A stretch of 64,000 bases of DNA from Pararhodobacter sp. CCB-MM2. Lineage in GTDB: Bacteria > Pseudomonadota > Alphaproteobacteria > Rhodobacterales > Rhodobacteraceae. Location: NCBI RefSeq assembly GCF_001691415.1, contig NZ_LRRR01000003.1, forward strand, positions 186,001-250,000, read 5' to 3'. A program made the position numbers and the translations under genes. The notes beneath the pieces are model-generated. The model saw only the letters and a program-made list of their open reading frames with translations, did not search any database and was not told where the DNA came from. Positions 1 through 7,806 of the stretch are shown piece by piece (the stretch's first letter is position 1; each line of letters opens with the position of its first letter).

Positions 1-1
1 C

Positions 2-151
2 CTGAAGAAGCGTGGCTGGAAATTCGTCGGACCGACGACCATGCATGCCTTCTTCCAGTCGATGGGCATCATCAACGACCACGCTCCGGGCTGCGCGGCC
101 TGGGCCAAGGTCGATGCCGCCCGTGCTGCCTTCGAGAGGCCGACGCGCTGA
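2..151 (+). CDS. tag: DNA-3-methyladenine glycosylase I, C-terminal end (partial)
   Basis: The last 49 codons of a gene that begins upstream of the window. The frame reads LKKRGWKFVGPTTMHAFFQS, then GIINDHAPGC and a short tail to TGA. This is the conserved end of the Tag family, which removes 3-methyladenine from alkylated DNA in base-excision repair; the Gly-Pro-Thr and the His-x-x-x-Cys (zinc-site region) are typical. The stop overlaps the next start (TGATG), so the next gene is translationally coupled. The active-site half of the protein lies outside the window, so activity cannot be judged here. Confidence 0.85.
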   Translation: MKKRGWKFVGPTTMHAFFQSMGIINDHAPGCAAWAKVDAARAAFERPTR

Positions 152-1038
152 TGCTGCCCTCGTACGAGCCGCTCGTGGCGCCCGCGCGTCCGCGCCGTCA
201 GCTGTGGCGGACGATCCTTGGCTTCGGGCTGATCGTCGCGCTGTATTTCCTGTGGATGGTCGGGATGGGGCTGGCGCTGTGGGCGGCGCAGGGCACCGTG
301 GCGTTCGAGGCCCATCTGCGGCGCATCGCCGAGGGGGCCGATCCGTGGTCGCTGATCCTGCTGTTCGCCACCTTCCTTGGCGCGTGGGTCGGGACTTGGG
401 TGGTGGTCCACCTGCTGCACCGCCGCAGCCTGCGTAGCCTTCTGGGGCGCCCGGCCATGGTGCTGCGCGATTTCACGCTGGGACTTGTGATGATGGCGGT
501 GATCGGCGGCGGGCTGACGCTGGCCCTGTCGCCGCTGCTGCCGCCCCTGACCTTCCGCGCGGACCTTGGCCTGTGGCTGGCTTTCCTGCCGCTGGCCCTG
601 CTGGGCGTGCTGATCCAGACCGGGGCCGAGGAGCTGGTGTTCCGCGGCTATCTGCAAAGCCAGCTGGCGGCGCGGTTCCGGCCGGCCTGGGTCTGCCTGT
701 TCCTGCCCTCGGCCCTGTTCGGCCTCGCACATTACAACCCGGCCGAGTTGGGCGAGAACGCCTGGATCGTGCTGGCCTCGACGGGGCTGTTCGGGCTGAT
801 CGCCGCCGATCTGACACGGCAAAGCGGCTCGCTGGGTCTCGCCTGGGGGCTGCATTTTGCCAATAACGTGCTGGCGATCCTGCTGGTCAGCGTCACCGGC
901 GCGCTGGATGGGCTGTCGCTGCTTCAGGGGCCCGCGACAGGCATGACGCCGGAGCATCTGCGCCCGCTCCTGCTGACCGACATGTTGCTGATGACGGCCG
1001 TCTGGGCCGCTTGCCGGCTTTGGCTGCGTCGGCGGTGA
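151..1038 (+). CDS. CPBP-family intramembrane metalloprotease
   Basis: 295-residue polytopic membrane protein with about seven hydrophobic segments. It carries the CPBP (CAAX protease and bacteriocin-processing, Abi) motifs: EELVFRGYL near residue 160, a second motif FGLAHYNP near residue 190, and a C-terminal HFANN. The Glu-Glu, Arg and His residues form the predicted intramembrane metal site. Family members cleave prenylated or other membrane-associated substrates or act in bacteriocin self-immunity; the substrate here is unknown. The start codon overlaps the stop of tag, so the two are probably co-transcribed. Function beyond family level is not supported. Confidence 0.85.
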   Translation: MLPSYEPLVAPARPRRQLWRTILGFGLIVALYFLWMVGMGLALWAAQGTVAFEAHLRRIAEGADPWSLILLFATFLGAWVGTWVVVHLLHRRSLRSLLGRPAMVLRDFTLGLVMMAVIGGGLTLALSPLLPPLTFRADLGLWLAFLPLALLGVLIQTGAEELVFRGYLQSQLAARFRPAWVCLFLPSALFGLAHYNPAELGENAWIVLASTGLFGLIAADLTRQSGSLGLAWGLHFANNVLAILLVSVTGALDGLSLLQGPATGMTPEHLRPLLLTDMLLMTAVWAACRLWLRRR

Positions 1039-1049
1039 CGCCAGCGATG

Positions 1050-1078
1050 TTGCAATCCCGCACGGCCCGGCCTATCTG
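1050..1078 (+). promoter_or_regulatory. Putative sigma-70 promoter of accD-folC
   Basis: TTGCAA (1050-1055), a 17-base spacer and TATCTG (1073-1078) lie 25 bases upstream of the accD start in the gap after the protease gene. Spacing is ideal and the -35 and -10 each fit four of six consensus bases. Assigned from sequence alone. Confidence 0.4.
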
Positions 1079-1102
1079 GGGCCAAGCGCAAGGGGAGACC
1101 CG

Positions 1103-2068
1103 ATGAACTGGATCACCAACTACGTCCGTCCGACGATCAATTCGCTGTTCTCACGCCGCGAGGTGCCTGAGAACCTGTGGTCCAAGTGCCCCGAGTGCGG
1201 CACGATGCTGTTCCACCGCGAATTGACCGACAATTTGCAGGTCTGCTCGAACTGCAACCACCATATGGCGATCACCCCGCGGGATCGCTTCAAGGCGTTG
1301 TTCGACGCCGGCACCTTCTCGGAAGTGGCCGTGCCGGAACCCGTGGCCGACCCGCTGCAGTTCCGCGACCAGAAGAAATATCCCGATCGCATGAAAGCCG
1401 CGCAGAAAAGCACGGGCGAGAAGGAAGCGATGCTGGTCGCCGAGGGCGAGATCGGGCGCATGCCCGTGGTCTGTGCCGGTCAGGACTTCAGCTTCATGGC
1501 GGGCTCCATGGGGATGTATGTCGGCAACGCCTTCATCGCCGCCTGTGAGCGCGCGATCGAACGCCGGGCCCCGCTGGTGGTGTTCTCGGCCGCCGGGGGC
1601 GCGCGCATGCAGGAGGGCATCCTGTCCCTGATGCAAATGCCGCGCACCACGGTCGCGATCCAGATGCTGAAGGAAGCGGGCCTGCCCTATATCTGCGTGC
1701 TGACCCACCCGACGACGGGCGGTGTCACGGCCTCTTACGCGATGCTGGGCGATATCCAGATCGCCGAGCCCAATGCGCTGATCTGCTTCGCAGGCCCCCG
1801 CGTGATCGAACAGACGATCCGCGAGAAGCTGCCTGAGGGCTTCCAGCGCGCCGAGTATCTGCTCGACCACGGGATGCTGGACCGCGTCACGCACCGCAAG
1901 GACATGCGCGACGAGCTGATCACCATTCTGCGCATGCTGACCGGCCTGCCGCCCGCCGTGGCCGCCGATCTACCCGCGCCCGAAGGTGCTGCCGCCGAGA
2001 CTGCCGCTGAGGTCGCTCCGGCCCCGGCTCTTGTCGAAACACCGAAAGCGGGTGAACCCCAATCGTGA
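1103..2068 (+). CDS. accD: Acetyl-CoA carboxylase carboxyltransferase subunit beta
   Basis: 321 residues. AccD with AccA transfers the carboxyl group from carboxybiotin to acetyl-CoA to give malonyl-CoA, the committed step of fatty-acid synthesis. The N-terminal zinc ribbon is intact with Cys29, Cys32, Cys48 and Cys51, followed by the crotonase-like carboxyltransferase fold with SAAGGARMQEG and TTGGVTASYAMLGD. The last 30 or so residues are an Ala/Pro/Glu-rich tail beyond the catalytic domain, common in alphaproteobacterial AccD. A good ribosome site (AGGGGAG) precedes the ATG. The TGA overlaps the GTG start of folC, an arrangement well known for accD-folC. Confidence 0.97.
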   Translation: MNWITNYVRPTINSLFSRREVPENLWSKCPECGTMLFHRELTDNLQVCSNCNHHMAITPRDRFKALFDAGTFSEVAVPEPVADPLQFRDQKKYPDRMKAAQKSTGEKEAMLVAEGEIGRMPVVCAGQDFSFMAGSMGMYVGNAFIAACERAIERRAPLVVFSAAGGARMQEGILSLMQMPRTTVAIQMLKEAGLPYICVLTHPTTGGVTASYAMLGDIQIAEPNALICFAGPRVIEQTIREKLPEGFQRAEYLLDHGMLDRVTHRKDMRDELITILRMLTGLPPAVAADLPAPEGAAAETAAEVAPAPALVETPKAGEPQS

Positions 2069-3339
2069 GCACGCCTTCCTCGGACGTCATCCTGCAGCGG
2101 ATGATGGCGCTGCATCCCAAGATCATCGATCTGACCCTCGACCGCGTCTGGCGCCTGCTGAAGGCGCTGGACAACCCGCAGGACAAGCTGCCGCCGGTGA
2201 TCCATATCGCCGGCACCAACGGCAAGGGCTCGACCCAGGCGATGATCCGCGCCGGTCTGGAAGCTGCGGGCAAGACCGTCCACGCCTATACCTCGCCGCA
2301 TCTGGCGCGCTTTCACGAGCGGATCCGGCTGGCCGGTGAGCTGATCTCGGAAGAGGCGCTGACCGAGGTGCTGGACGAGTGCTACGCCGCCAACAACGGC
2401 GAGGCGATCACCTATTTCGAGATCACCACCGTGGCGGCGATCCTCGCCTTCTCACGCGTGCCGGCGGATTACGTGCTGCTGGAGGTCGGTCTCGGCGGGC
2501 GGCTCGATGCAACGAATGTGGTGGCCGAACCGGCGCTGACGATCATCACGCCCGTGTCGATCGACCATCAGCAATTCCTTGGCGAGACCCTGCCCGAGAT
2601 CGCCGGTGAAAAGGCCGGGATCATCAAGCGGGGTGTGCCTTGCGTGGTTGGTCCGCAGGAAGAGGCGGGGCTCGAGGTGATCGAGGCCAAGGCCGAGCGT
2701 CTGGGCGCGCCGCTGCTGGTGGCCGGTCAGCATTGGTTCTCGTTCGAGGATGCGGGTTCGCTGGTCTATCAGGATGAACGCGGTTTGCTGGACCTGCCGC
2801 TGCCGAACTTGCCGGGGCCGCACCAGATCCAGAATGCCGGCGCGGCGCTGGCGGCGCTGCGGGCGCTGGGCTGCGATGCGGATGCTTGCGAGGCCGCGGT
2901 GACCGAGGCCTATTGGCCCGCCCGCATGCAACGCCTGCGTGAAGGCCCCCTGCCGGACAGCGCGCCGGGTGCCGAGCTGTGGCTGGACGGTGGCCATAAC
3001 CCTGCCGCCGGCGAGGCGATCGCCGCGACGCTGGACCGGCTGCCGCCGCGGCCGACCTGGCTGATCTGCGGCATGCTGAACACCAAGGACATCGCCGGTT
3101 TCATGCAGCCGCTGGCCGGTCACGCCGCCGGGCTGCTGGCCGTATCGATCCCCGGTGAGGCGAACCCCCTGCCCGCCGAGGTCACGGCCGAGAAAGCCGC
3201 CGCCGCCGGAATTCCGTCGCGGACCGCCGGATCGGTGCAGGAGGCGCTGGATTCGATCCTCGACGAGACGCCGGGGGCGCGGGTGCTGATCTGTGGCTCG
3301 TTGTATCTGGCCGGGTCGATCCTGCGCGAGAACGAGTAA
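2065..3339 (+). CDS. folC: Bifunctional dihydrofolate synthase / folylpolyglutamate synthase
   Basis: 424 residues, Mur-ligase-like. FolC joins glutamate to dihydropteroate and then extends the gamma-glutamyl tail of folates in the cytoplasm. The P-loop HIAGTNGKGST lies near residue 48, followed by SPHLARFHERIRL and the ligase motif LLEVGLGGRLDATNVV near residue 140. The C-terminal Rossmann domain holds WLDGGHNPAAGEA. GTG start overlapping the accD stop (GTGA) indicates translational coupling. The gene is followed at once by a GC-rich hairpin and a half copy of the palindromic repeat described separately. Confidence 0.96.
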   Translation: MSTPSSDVILQRMMALHPKIIDLTLDRVWRLLKALDNPQDKLPPVIHIAGTNGKGSTQAMIRAGLEAAGKTVHAYTSPHLARFHERIRLAGELISEEALTEVLDECYAANNGEAITYFEITTVAAILAFSRVPADYVLLEVGLGGRLDATNVVAEPALTIITPVSIDHQQFLGETLPEIAGEKAGIIKRGVPCVVGPQEEAGLEVIEAKAERLGAPLLVAGQHWFSFEDAGSLVYQDERGLLDLPLPNLPGPHQIQNAGAALAALRALGCDADACEAAVTEAYWPARMQRLREGPLPDSAPGAELWLDGGHNPAAGEAIAATLDRLPPRPTWLICGMLNTKDIAGFMQPLAGHAAGLLAVSIPGEANPLPAEVTAEKAAAAGIPSRTAGSVQEALDSILDETPGARVLICGSLYLAGSILRENE

Positions 3340-3395
3340 GGGGTTTCGCCCTCACCCGGCATGGCTGCGCCACGCAGGTCTCGGACGACGGAAGA

Positions 3396-3417
3396 AGGGG
3401 GGCTCTGCCCCCCTCTT
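3396..3417 (+). terminator. Terminator hairpin after folC
   Basis: AGGGGGGC (3396-3403), loop TCT, GCCCCCCT (3407-3414) followed by CTTT. A perfect 8-bp GC stem placed 57 bases after the folC stop, between convergent genes. It is also the outer hairpin of the half copy of the palindromic repeat. Confidence 0.6.
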
Positions 3418-3468
3418 TGCTACGCAAATTCACCCCCCGGGATATTTCCGGAACGAAGATGAGGGGAC
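3396..3468. repeat. Half copy of the modular palindromic intergenic repeat
   Basis: One arm only. G-rich hairpin, then CTCTTTGC, GCAAATTCACCCCCCG and GATATTTCCGGAACGAAGATG. It matches, base for base over most of its length, the reverse complement of the right arm of the copy at 54907-55069. The second arm and the CAATTT core are missing here. It lies between the convergent folC and ArsR-type genes. Confidence 0.7.
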
Positions 3469-3473
3469 GGACG

Positions 3474-3830
3474 TCAGCCTTGCGCCTCTTCTCCGTCGGG
3501 GGCGATGCCGAGTTCGGTTTCGAGAAAGCGCTCGAAGGCGTCGAGGTTCAGGGGCTCGAACTGACCGAAGGCCTGCATCCAGACCGAGGCCGCGCGCATC
3601 GCGTCGGGTTCGAGCTTGCACCATTTCACCCGGCCGCGTTTCTCCTGGCTGATGAGCCCGGCCTCGGCGAGGATCGACAGGTGTTTGGAGATCGCGGCGA
3701 GCGAGATCGCGAAGGGCTCGGCCACGTCGCTGACCGCCATGTCGTCTTCGAGCAGCATCGACAGGATTGCCCGGCGCGTCGGATCCGCCAGGGCCATGAA
3801 GACGATATCGAGGGGATCGGGGGCGCTCAT
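3474..3830 (-). CDS. ArsR/SdpR-type winged-helix transcriptional regulator
   Basis: 118 residues. A helix-turn-helix of the ArsR superfamily with the opening ADPTRRAILSMLLEDD and recognition region ISLAAISKHLSILAEAGLI. There is no cysteine metal site of the classic ArsR kind; the Asp-Pro-Thr-Arg-Arg signature points to the SdpR-like branch, which often controls SRPBCC or detoxification genes. An ATG at 3830 is preferred over the upstream in-frame start at 3875, because that one falls inside a 24-bp palindrome that looks like the operator. No partner gene is adjacent, so the target beyond autoregulation is unknown. Confidence 0.85.
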   Translation of the reverse strand: MSAPDPLDIVFMALADPTRRAILSMLLEDDMAVSDVAEPFAISLAAISKHLSILAEAGLISQEKRGRVKWCKLEPDAMRAASVWMQAFGQFEPLNLDAFERFLETELGIAPDGEEAQG

Positions 3831-3867
3831 GTCCTCTCGGGTAGTGGGGGCGTGGGGCCCGGTCAAG

Positions 3868-3891
3868 ACATTCAACCGATCCGTTGAATGT
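3868..3891. promoter_or_regulatory. Palindromic operator upstream of the ArsR-type gene
   Basis: ACATTCAAC (3868-3876), six bases CGATCC, then GTTGAATGT (3883-3891): a perfect 9-bp inverted repeat 37 bases upstream of the regulator start. Size, symmetry and position fit an autoregulatory ArsR-family operator. Binding is inferred. Confidence 0.6.
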
Positions 3892-3988
3892 GCAAATGCA
3901 GCAAAAGCGGGGTTTTCTGGGGCGTACCGGACTCGAGTCGGTTGAAAATATATTGCAAAATCATAGTGTTGTGCTTCATCATTAAAAC

Positions 3989-4017
3989 TTGACTCGGAGA
4001 CCCTCCGACCCTAGGTT
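3989..4017 (+). promoter_or_regulatory. Promoter of the F0 ATP synthase operon
   Basis: TTGACT (3989-3994), a 17-base spacer and TAGGTT (4012-4017), 28 bases upstream of the chosen atpI start. It also shows that the longer in-frame start at 3989 (TTG) cannot be used, because that codon is the -35 element. Confidence 0.6.
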
Positions 4018-4045
4018 GCGCCCGACTGTCCCGAGGGGATTCAGC

Positions 4046-4378
4046 ATGGCAGAACCTGACGATCTGGAGCGCCTGAAAGCGCTCGACGCCCGGATCAACC
4101 AGCTGAAGAAGGCCAATACGCCGGAACCCTCGCGCCCCAGTGGACACCACATGGCGAACCACGCCTGGCGGATGGTCACCGAGCTTGTCGCCGGTCTGCT
4201 GATCGGCTTTGGCATCGGATATGGGTTGGATGTGCTGTTTGGCACCATTCCCATCTTCCTGGTGCTGTTTGTCTTGCTGGGCCTCGTGGCCGGGATCCGC
4301 GTGATGATGCGGACCGCCACCGAGATCCAGGCGCAGAACGAAAAGGCGGCGACGGCTGCCAAGAACGAAGGGGACTGA
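4046..4378 (+). CDS. atpI: ATP synthase assembly protein I (AtpI/AtpZ type)
   Basis: 110 residues: a charged N-terminal helix (about residues 1-45) and two hydrophobic segments ([20 protein letters not shown] and [20 protein letters not shown]). Such proteins help assemble the c ring and have been linked to magnesium or calcium handling. It opens the F0 operon, directly before atpB. The ATG at 4046 has an upstream GAGGGG and lies downstream of the predicted promoter; longer in-frame readings begin inside the -35 box. Confidence 0.92.
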   Translation: MAEPDDLERLKALDARINQLKKANTPEPSRPSGHHMANHAWRMVTELVAGLLIGFGIGYGLDVLFGTIPIFLVLFVLLGLVAGIRVMMRTATEIQAQNEKAATAAKNEGD

Positions 4379-4380
4379 CC

Positions 4381-5157
4381 GTGGCTGCAGAAGAGCATGG
4401 CGAAGGGCTGACTTTCCACCCGATGGACCAGTTCCTGGTTCGTCCGCTGTTCGGTCACGACGGCGAAGTGGGTGTCTTCACGATCACCAACGCCACCCTG
4501 TGGTTGGCGCTGAGCGTTCTGGCCATCGCCCTGCTGTTCATCGCCGGCACCCGCGGCCGCGCCATCGTCCCGACCCGCATCCAGTCGGTCGCCGAGCTGG
4601 CCTATGGCTTCGTCCACAAGATGGTTGAGGATGTCGCCGGCAAGGACGCGCTGAAGTTCTTCCCTTATGTCTTCACGCTGTTCCTGTTCATCCTGTTCTC
4701 GAACTTCCTGGGCCTGCTGCCCATGGCCTTCACCCCCACGGCCCATATCGCCGTGACCGCCGTGCTGGCCATCGCCGTGTTCCTGACCGTGACCATCGTC
4801 GGTTTCGTCAAGAACGGCGCGCATTTCCTGGAGCTGTTCTGGGTCAAGTCGGCGCCGCTGGCGCTGCGCCCCGTGCTGGCCGTGATCGAAGTCATCTCGT
4901 ACTTCGTGCGCCCCGTCAGCCACTCCATTCGTCTTGCCGGTAACATGACCGCTGGCCACGCCGTGATCAAAGTCTTCGCCGCCTTCGCGCCGGTGATCCT
5001 GATCTCGGGCGCTGTCGGTGTCGCCGTGACCCCGCTGTCGATCCTCGCCATCACGGCGATGTACGGGCTGGAGATCCTCGTGGCCTTCATCCAGGCCTAT
5101 GTCTTCGCCATCCTCACCTGCGTCTACCTCAAGGACGCGCTGCACCCGGCTCACTGA
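4381..5157 (+). CDS. atpB: ATP synthase F0 subunit a
   Basis: 258 residues, multi-spanning membrane protein forming the proton half-channels against the c ring. The essential arginine lies in the conserved segment [19 protein letters not shown], and the C-terminal helix has the usual [23 protein letters not shown] start two bases after atpI. All hallmark residues are present and the length is normal for alphaproteobacteria. Confidence 0.97.
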   Translation: MAAEEHGEGLTFHPMDQFLVRPLFGHDGEVGVFTITNATLWLALSVLAIALLFIAGTRGRAIVPTRIQSVAELAYGFVHKMVEDVAGKDALKFFPYVFTLFLFILFSNFLGLLPMAFTPTAHIAVTAVLAIAVFLTVTIVGFVKNGAHFLELFWVKSAPLALRPVLAVIEVISYFVRPVSHSIRLAGNMTAGHAVIKVFAAFAPVILISGAVGVAVTPLSILAITAMYGLEILVAFIQAYVFAILTCVYLKDALHPAH

Positions 5158-5212
5158 GCCGTCCTGCAGTCCCTACGACATCCAAACCTTTCCAATCTCA
5201 AGGAGCACGATC

Positions 5213-5446
5213 ATGGAAGGCATCGCACAACTCGGTCAGTACCTCGGCGCCGGTCTCGCTTGCATCGGCATGGCTGGTGCTGCTGTCGGCGTGGGCAACG
5301 TCGCTGGCAACTACCTGTCGGGCGCCCTGCGCAACCCGTCGGCCGCTGCTGGCCAGACCGCTACGCTGTTCATCGGCATGGCCTTCGCCGAAGCGCTGGG
5401 GATCTTCTCGTTCCTCGTCGCGCTCCTGCTGATGTTCGCCGTCTGA
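5213..5446 (+). CDS. atpE: ATP synthase F0 subunit c
   Basis: 77 residues, two transmembrane helices with the polar loop RNPSAAAGQ. The proton-carrying carboxylate is the Glu in GMAFAEALG in helix 2. N-terminal [16 protein letters not shown] with [13 protein letters not shown] is typical of Rhodobacteraceae c subunits. The ATG at 5213 follows AAGGAG; the in-frame extension to 5099 overlaps atpB and is not homologous to c subunits. A stable hairpin separates it from atpF', as expected for a gene needing more product than its neighbours. Confidence 0.97.
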   Translation: MEGIAQLGQYLGAGLACIGMAGAAVGVGNVAGNYLSGALRNPSAAAGQTATLFIGMAFAEALGIFSFLVALLLMFAV

Positions 5447-5470
5447 TCCTGATCAGCCCGTGATCCTTGT

Positions 5471-5500
5471 CGCCGGGTGGGTCCAACAACCTGCCCGGCG
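5471..5500 (+). promoter_or_regulatory. Intercistronic hairpin between atpE and atpF'
   Basis: CGCCGGG (5471-5477) pairs with CCCGGCG (5494-5500), extended inward by five more pairs including two G-U wobbles, around the loop CCAACA. No U run follows. It could attenuate read-through or protect the atpE message so that subunit c exceeds b and b'. Inferred from structure and position. Confidence 0.45.
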
Positions 5501-5526
5501 CTTACGGTCAATCAGGAGGACGCCCC

Positions 5527-6090
5527 ATGTCTGCAGAAACCGCTGCTGAACACGGCGCCACTGCCGCGGGTCATGCGACCGAGGCGGCGTCAGGTGGCAT
5601 GCCGCAGCTCGACTTCTCGACCTTCCCCAACCAGATGTTCTGGCTGGTGGTCGCGCTGGTCGTGCTCTACTTCATCCTCTCGCGCGTCGCGATGCCCCGC
5701 ATCGGATCGGTTCTGGCCGAGCGTACGGGGACCATCACCAACGACATCGCCGCTGCCGAGACCTACAAGCAGCAGGCCGCCGAGGCCGAGGCCGCCTATC
5801 ACAAGGCCCTCGACGACGCGCGCGCCGCGGCTGCGAAGGTGATCGAGGAATCGCGCGCCGAGATCCAGAAAGAGCTCGACCTGGCAATCGCCAAGGCCGA
5901 TGCCGAGATCGCGGCCCGTACCGCCGAATCCGAGGCCCGCATTGCCGAGATCCGCGAAAGCGCGGCCGAGGCGGTGCAAACCGTGGCCAAGGACACGACC
6001 AAGGAAATCCTGTCGAGCTTCGGCGTCTCCGCCGATGGTCGCAGCGTGACCTCCGTCGTGAACGCCCGTCTGAAAGGGGGTGCTGCATGA
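5527..6090 (+). CDS. atpF': ATP synthase F0 subunit b'
   Basis: 187 residues: a short Ala-rich N-terminus, one transmembrane helix (MFWLVVALVVLYFILSRVAM, about residues 38-57) and a long charged coiled-coil stalk rich in Ala, Glu, Lys and Arg. Phototrophs and many alphaproteobacteria make a b/b' heterodimer as peripheral stalk. ATG at 5527 follows CAGGAGGA. The stop overlaps the atpF start (ATGA). It is the divergent b paralogue; subunit b follows directly. Confidence 0.93.
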   Translation: MSAETAAEHGATAAGHATEAASGGMPQLDFSTFPNQMFWLVVALVVLYFILSRVAMPRIGSVLAERTGTITNDIAAAETYKQQAAEAEAAYHKALDDARAAAAKVIEESRAEIQKELDLAIAKADAEIAARTAESEARIAEIRESAAEAVQTVAKDTTKEILSSFGVSADGRSVTSVVNARLKGGAA

Positions 6091-6644
6091 CCCGCATTCT
6101 CGCGATCATCCTGGCCACGGCGGCGACGCCGGCGCTGGCTGCTGGTGGCCCCTTCTTCTCGCTGCGCAACACCGACTTCGTCGTTCTGGTCGCGTTCCTG
6201 ATCTTCGTCGGCATCCTGATCTACTTCAAGGTGCCCGGCCTGATCGGCGGTCAGCTGGACAAGCGTGCGGCGACGATCCGTGCCGAGCTGGAAGAAGCCC
6301 GCAAGCTGCGTGAAGAAGCGCAGGAACTGCGTGCCTCGTTCGAGCGCAAGAAGGCTGAGGTCAAGGACCAGGCCGAGCGTATCGTGACCAAGGCGAAGGC
6401 GGATGCCGAGCTGGCGGCCGAACAGGCGAAGCAGGAACTGGAAGCCACGATCGCGCGCCGTCTGCGTGCGGCCGAGGACCAGATCGGTGCGGCCGAAGCG
6501 ACAGCGCTGAAGGCGGTTCGGGATCAGGCCATCGCGGTGTCGATCTCGGCCTCGCGTGAGCTGATCGCCAAGAACCTGTCGCCGGAAGATGCCAACCGCA
6601 TGATCGAGGACTCGATCTCGACGGTGGGTCAGCGCCTGCACTGA
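6087..6644 (+). CDS. atpF: ATP synthase F0 subunit b
   Basis: 185 residues. It begins with a hydrophobic, signal-like segment ending Ala-x-Ala (residues 1-18), then the membrane anchor VVLVAFLIFVGILIYFKVP and a long coiled-coil stalk (about residues 60-160). With b' it forms the peripheral stalk holding F1. Start overlaps the b' stop. This is the last gene of the operon; the F1 genes are not in the window, which matches the usual separation of F0 and F1 operons in Rhodobacterales. Confidence 0.95.
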   Translation: MTRILAIILATAATPALAAGGPFFSLRNTDFVVLVAFLIFVGILIYFKVPGLIGGQLDKRAATIRAELEEARKLREEAQELRASFERKKAEVKDQAERIVTKAKADAELAAEQAKQELEATIARRLRAAEDQIGAAEATALKAVRDQAIAVSISASRELIAKNLSPEDANRMIEDSISTVGQRLH

Positions 6645-6662
6645 CGCGTTCCGTGTCTACTG

Positions 6663-6689
6663 AAAGGCCCCGCGCGAGCGGGGCCTTTT
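6663..6689 (+). terminator. Rho-independent terminator of the F0 operon
   Basis: AAAGGCCCCGC (6663-6673), loop GCGA, GCGGGGCCTTT (6678-6688) and a further T: an 11-bp perfect stem 18 bases after atpF. The A-tract makes it usable by the convergent oxidoreductase gene as well. Confidence 0.88.
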
Positions 6690-6704
6690 CGTTTGTGCGC
6701 CCTG

Positions 6705-7757
6705 TCAGCCGGGCTTGCGCTTCAGGTTGTCGGTGACCCGGAACCCCTCGGGCACGGCATCATGGCCGTCGAGGATCATATCCGCCGCCAGCTCGGCCAG
6801 TTTCGGTGCCATGCCGAAGCCGATCTTGAACCCGCCATTCAGCACGAAATGACCGGGCCGCCCCGGCCATTCCCCCAGCATCGGCGCGCGGGATGGCGAC
6901 CGAGGCCGCACACCGGCCCAACGCTCGATCACCTCGGCCTCTGCCAGATCGGGGCACAGGGCGCGCACCCGGTCGATCAACGCCTCCAGCTGCGCATCGG
7001 TGCTGTCGGGCGCGTCATACTCGCGCTCGCTGGTGGAGCCGATGGCGACGGTGCCGTCCACATGCGGGATCACATGCAGAGACTCAGCAAACAGTTGCGG
7101 CGCATCGCGGAAATCGGCGCGAAACAGCGCGGCCTGCCCTTTCACCCCATTGCCCATCGGCTGGCCCAGATCTACGCCCAGATCGCGCAGGCCCTGAATA
7201 CCCGTTGCCCACAGCACGACGCCGTCTGGCGCGGTATCGCCCTGCTCGACACTGACGCCCTTCGTGGCCAGCGCGGCCACGAGCGCCTCCGCCGCGCCGC
7301 GCGGGCGCATCCGGGCGGTCAGCGTGTCATGGATCACCAGCCCGGTGGCCGAGGACAGGCGCATGCCCGGAACCTCGGCCTGCGGGACCACGCGCCACTC
7401 TGCCCTGCCCTGCCACAAGTCACGCGCGTTCTCCCCCCGCTCGCGTGCGCGGGCGACGGCGGCGTCGTCGGCCAAGGGCTGCACCCGACCACTACGGGCA
7501 TAGCCGGGATCGCGCCCGCCGGCCTCGGCCACGCGGGCCCAGAAGCCCTCGGCCATCATCAGGCTGTCGAATTGGAAGGCCTTCTTGGCGTTCCACTGCT
7601 CGGGCACATGCGGGGCCAGCGCGCCGACGATCCCGCCTGAGGACCCTGCCCCCACCCGCACAGCCTCGCGCACCCGGACCGAGGCCCCTCGGCGCGCCAG
7701 TTCCCAAGCGGCGCTCAGGCCCAGGATGCCCGCGCCCATGACCGTGATGTGGGCCAT
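6705..7757 (-). CDS. FAD-dependent oxidoreductase (DAO family, MnmC oxidase-like)
   Basis: 350 residues with an N-terminal Rossmann dinucleotide site (ITVMGAGILGLSAAWELARR) and the D-amino-acid-oxidase fold ending in LNGGFKIGFGMAPKLAELAA. It is transcribed divergently from an mnmD-type methyltransferase only 49 bases away. In enterobacteria the two activities are fused in MnmC, where the FAD domain removes the carboxymethyl group from cmnm5U and MnmD methylates nm5U in the tRNA wobble position. The pairing suggests the same job here as separate proteins; a glycine or sarcosine oxidase-like role is the alternative. Confidence 0.75.
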   Translation of the reverse strand: MAHITVMGAGILGLSAAWELARRGASVRVREAVRVGAGSSGGIVGALAPHVPEQWNAKKAFQFDSLMMAEGFWARVAEAGGRDPGYARSGRVQPLADDAAVARARERGENARDLWQGRAEWRVVPQAEVPGMRLSSATGLVIHDTLTARMRPRGAAEALVAALATKGVSVEQGDTAPDGVVLWATGIQGLRDLGVDLGQPMGNGVKGQAALFRADFRDAPQLFAESLHVIPHVDGTVAIGSTSEREYDAPDSTDAQLEALIDRVRALCPDLAEAEVIERWAGVRPRSPSRAPMLGEWPGRPGHFVLNGGFKIGFGMAPKLAELAADMILDGHDAVPEGFRVTDNLKRKPG

Positions 7758-7806
7758 TGCCTTTCCCCTTCTGCCGCGTCATGGAGGGCCTGTAGCGACC
7801 CTTCAC

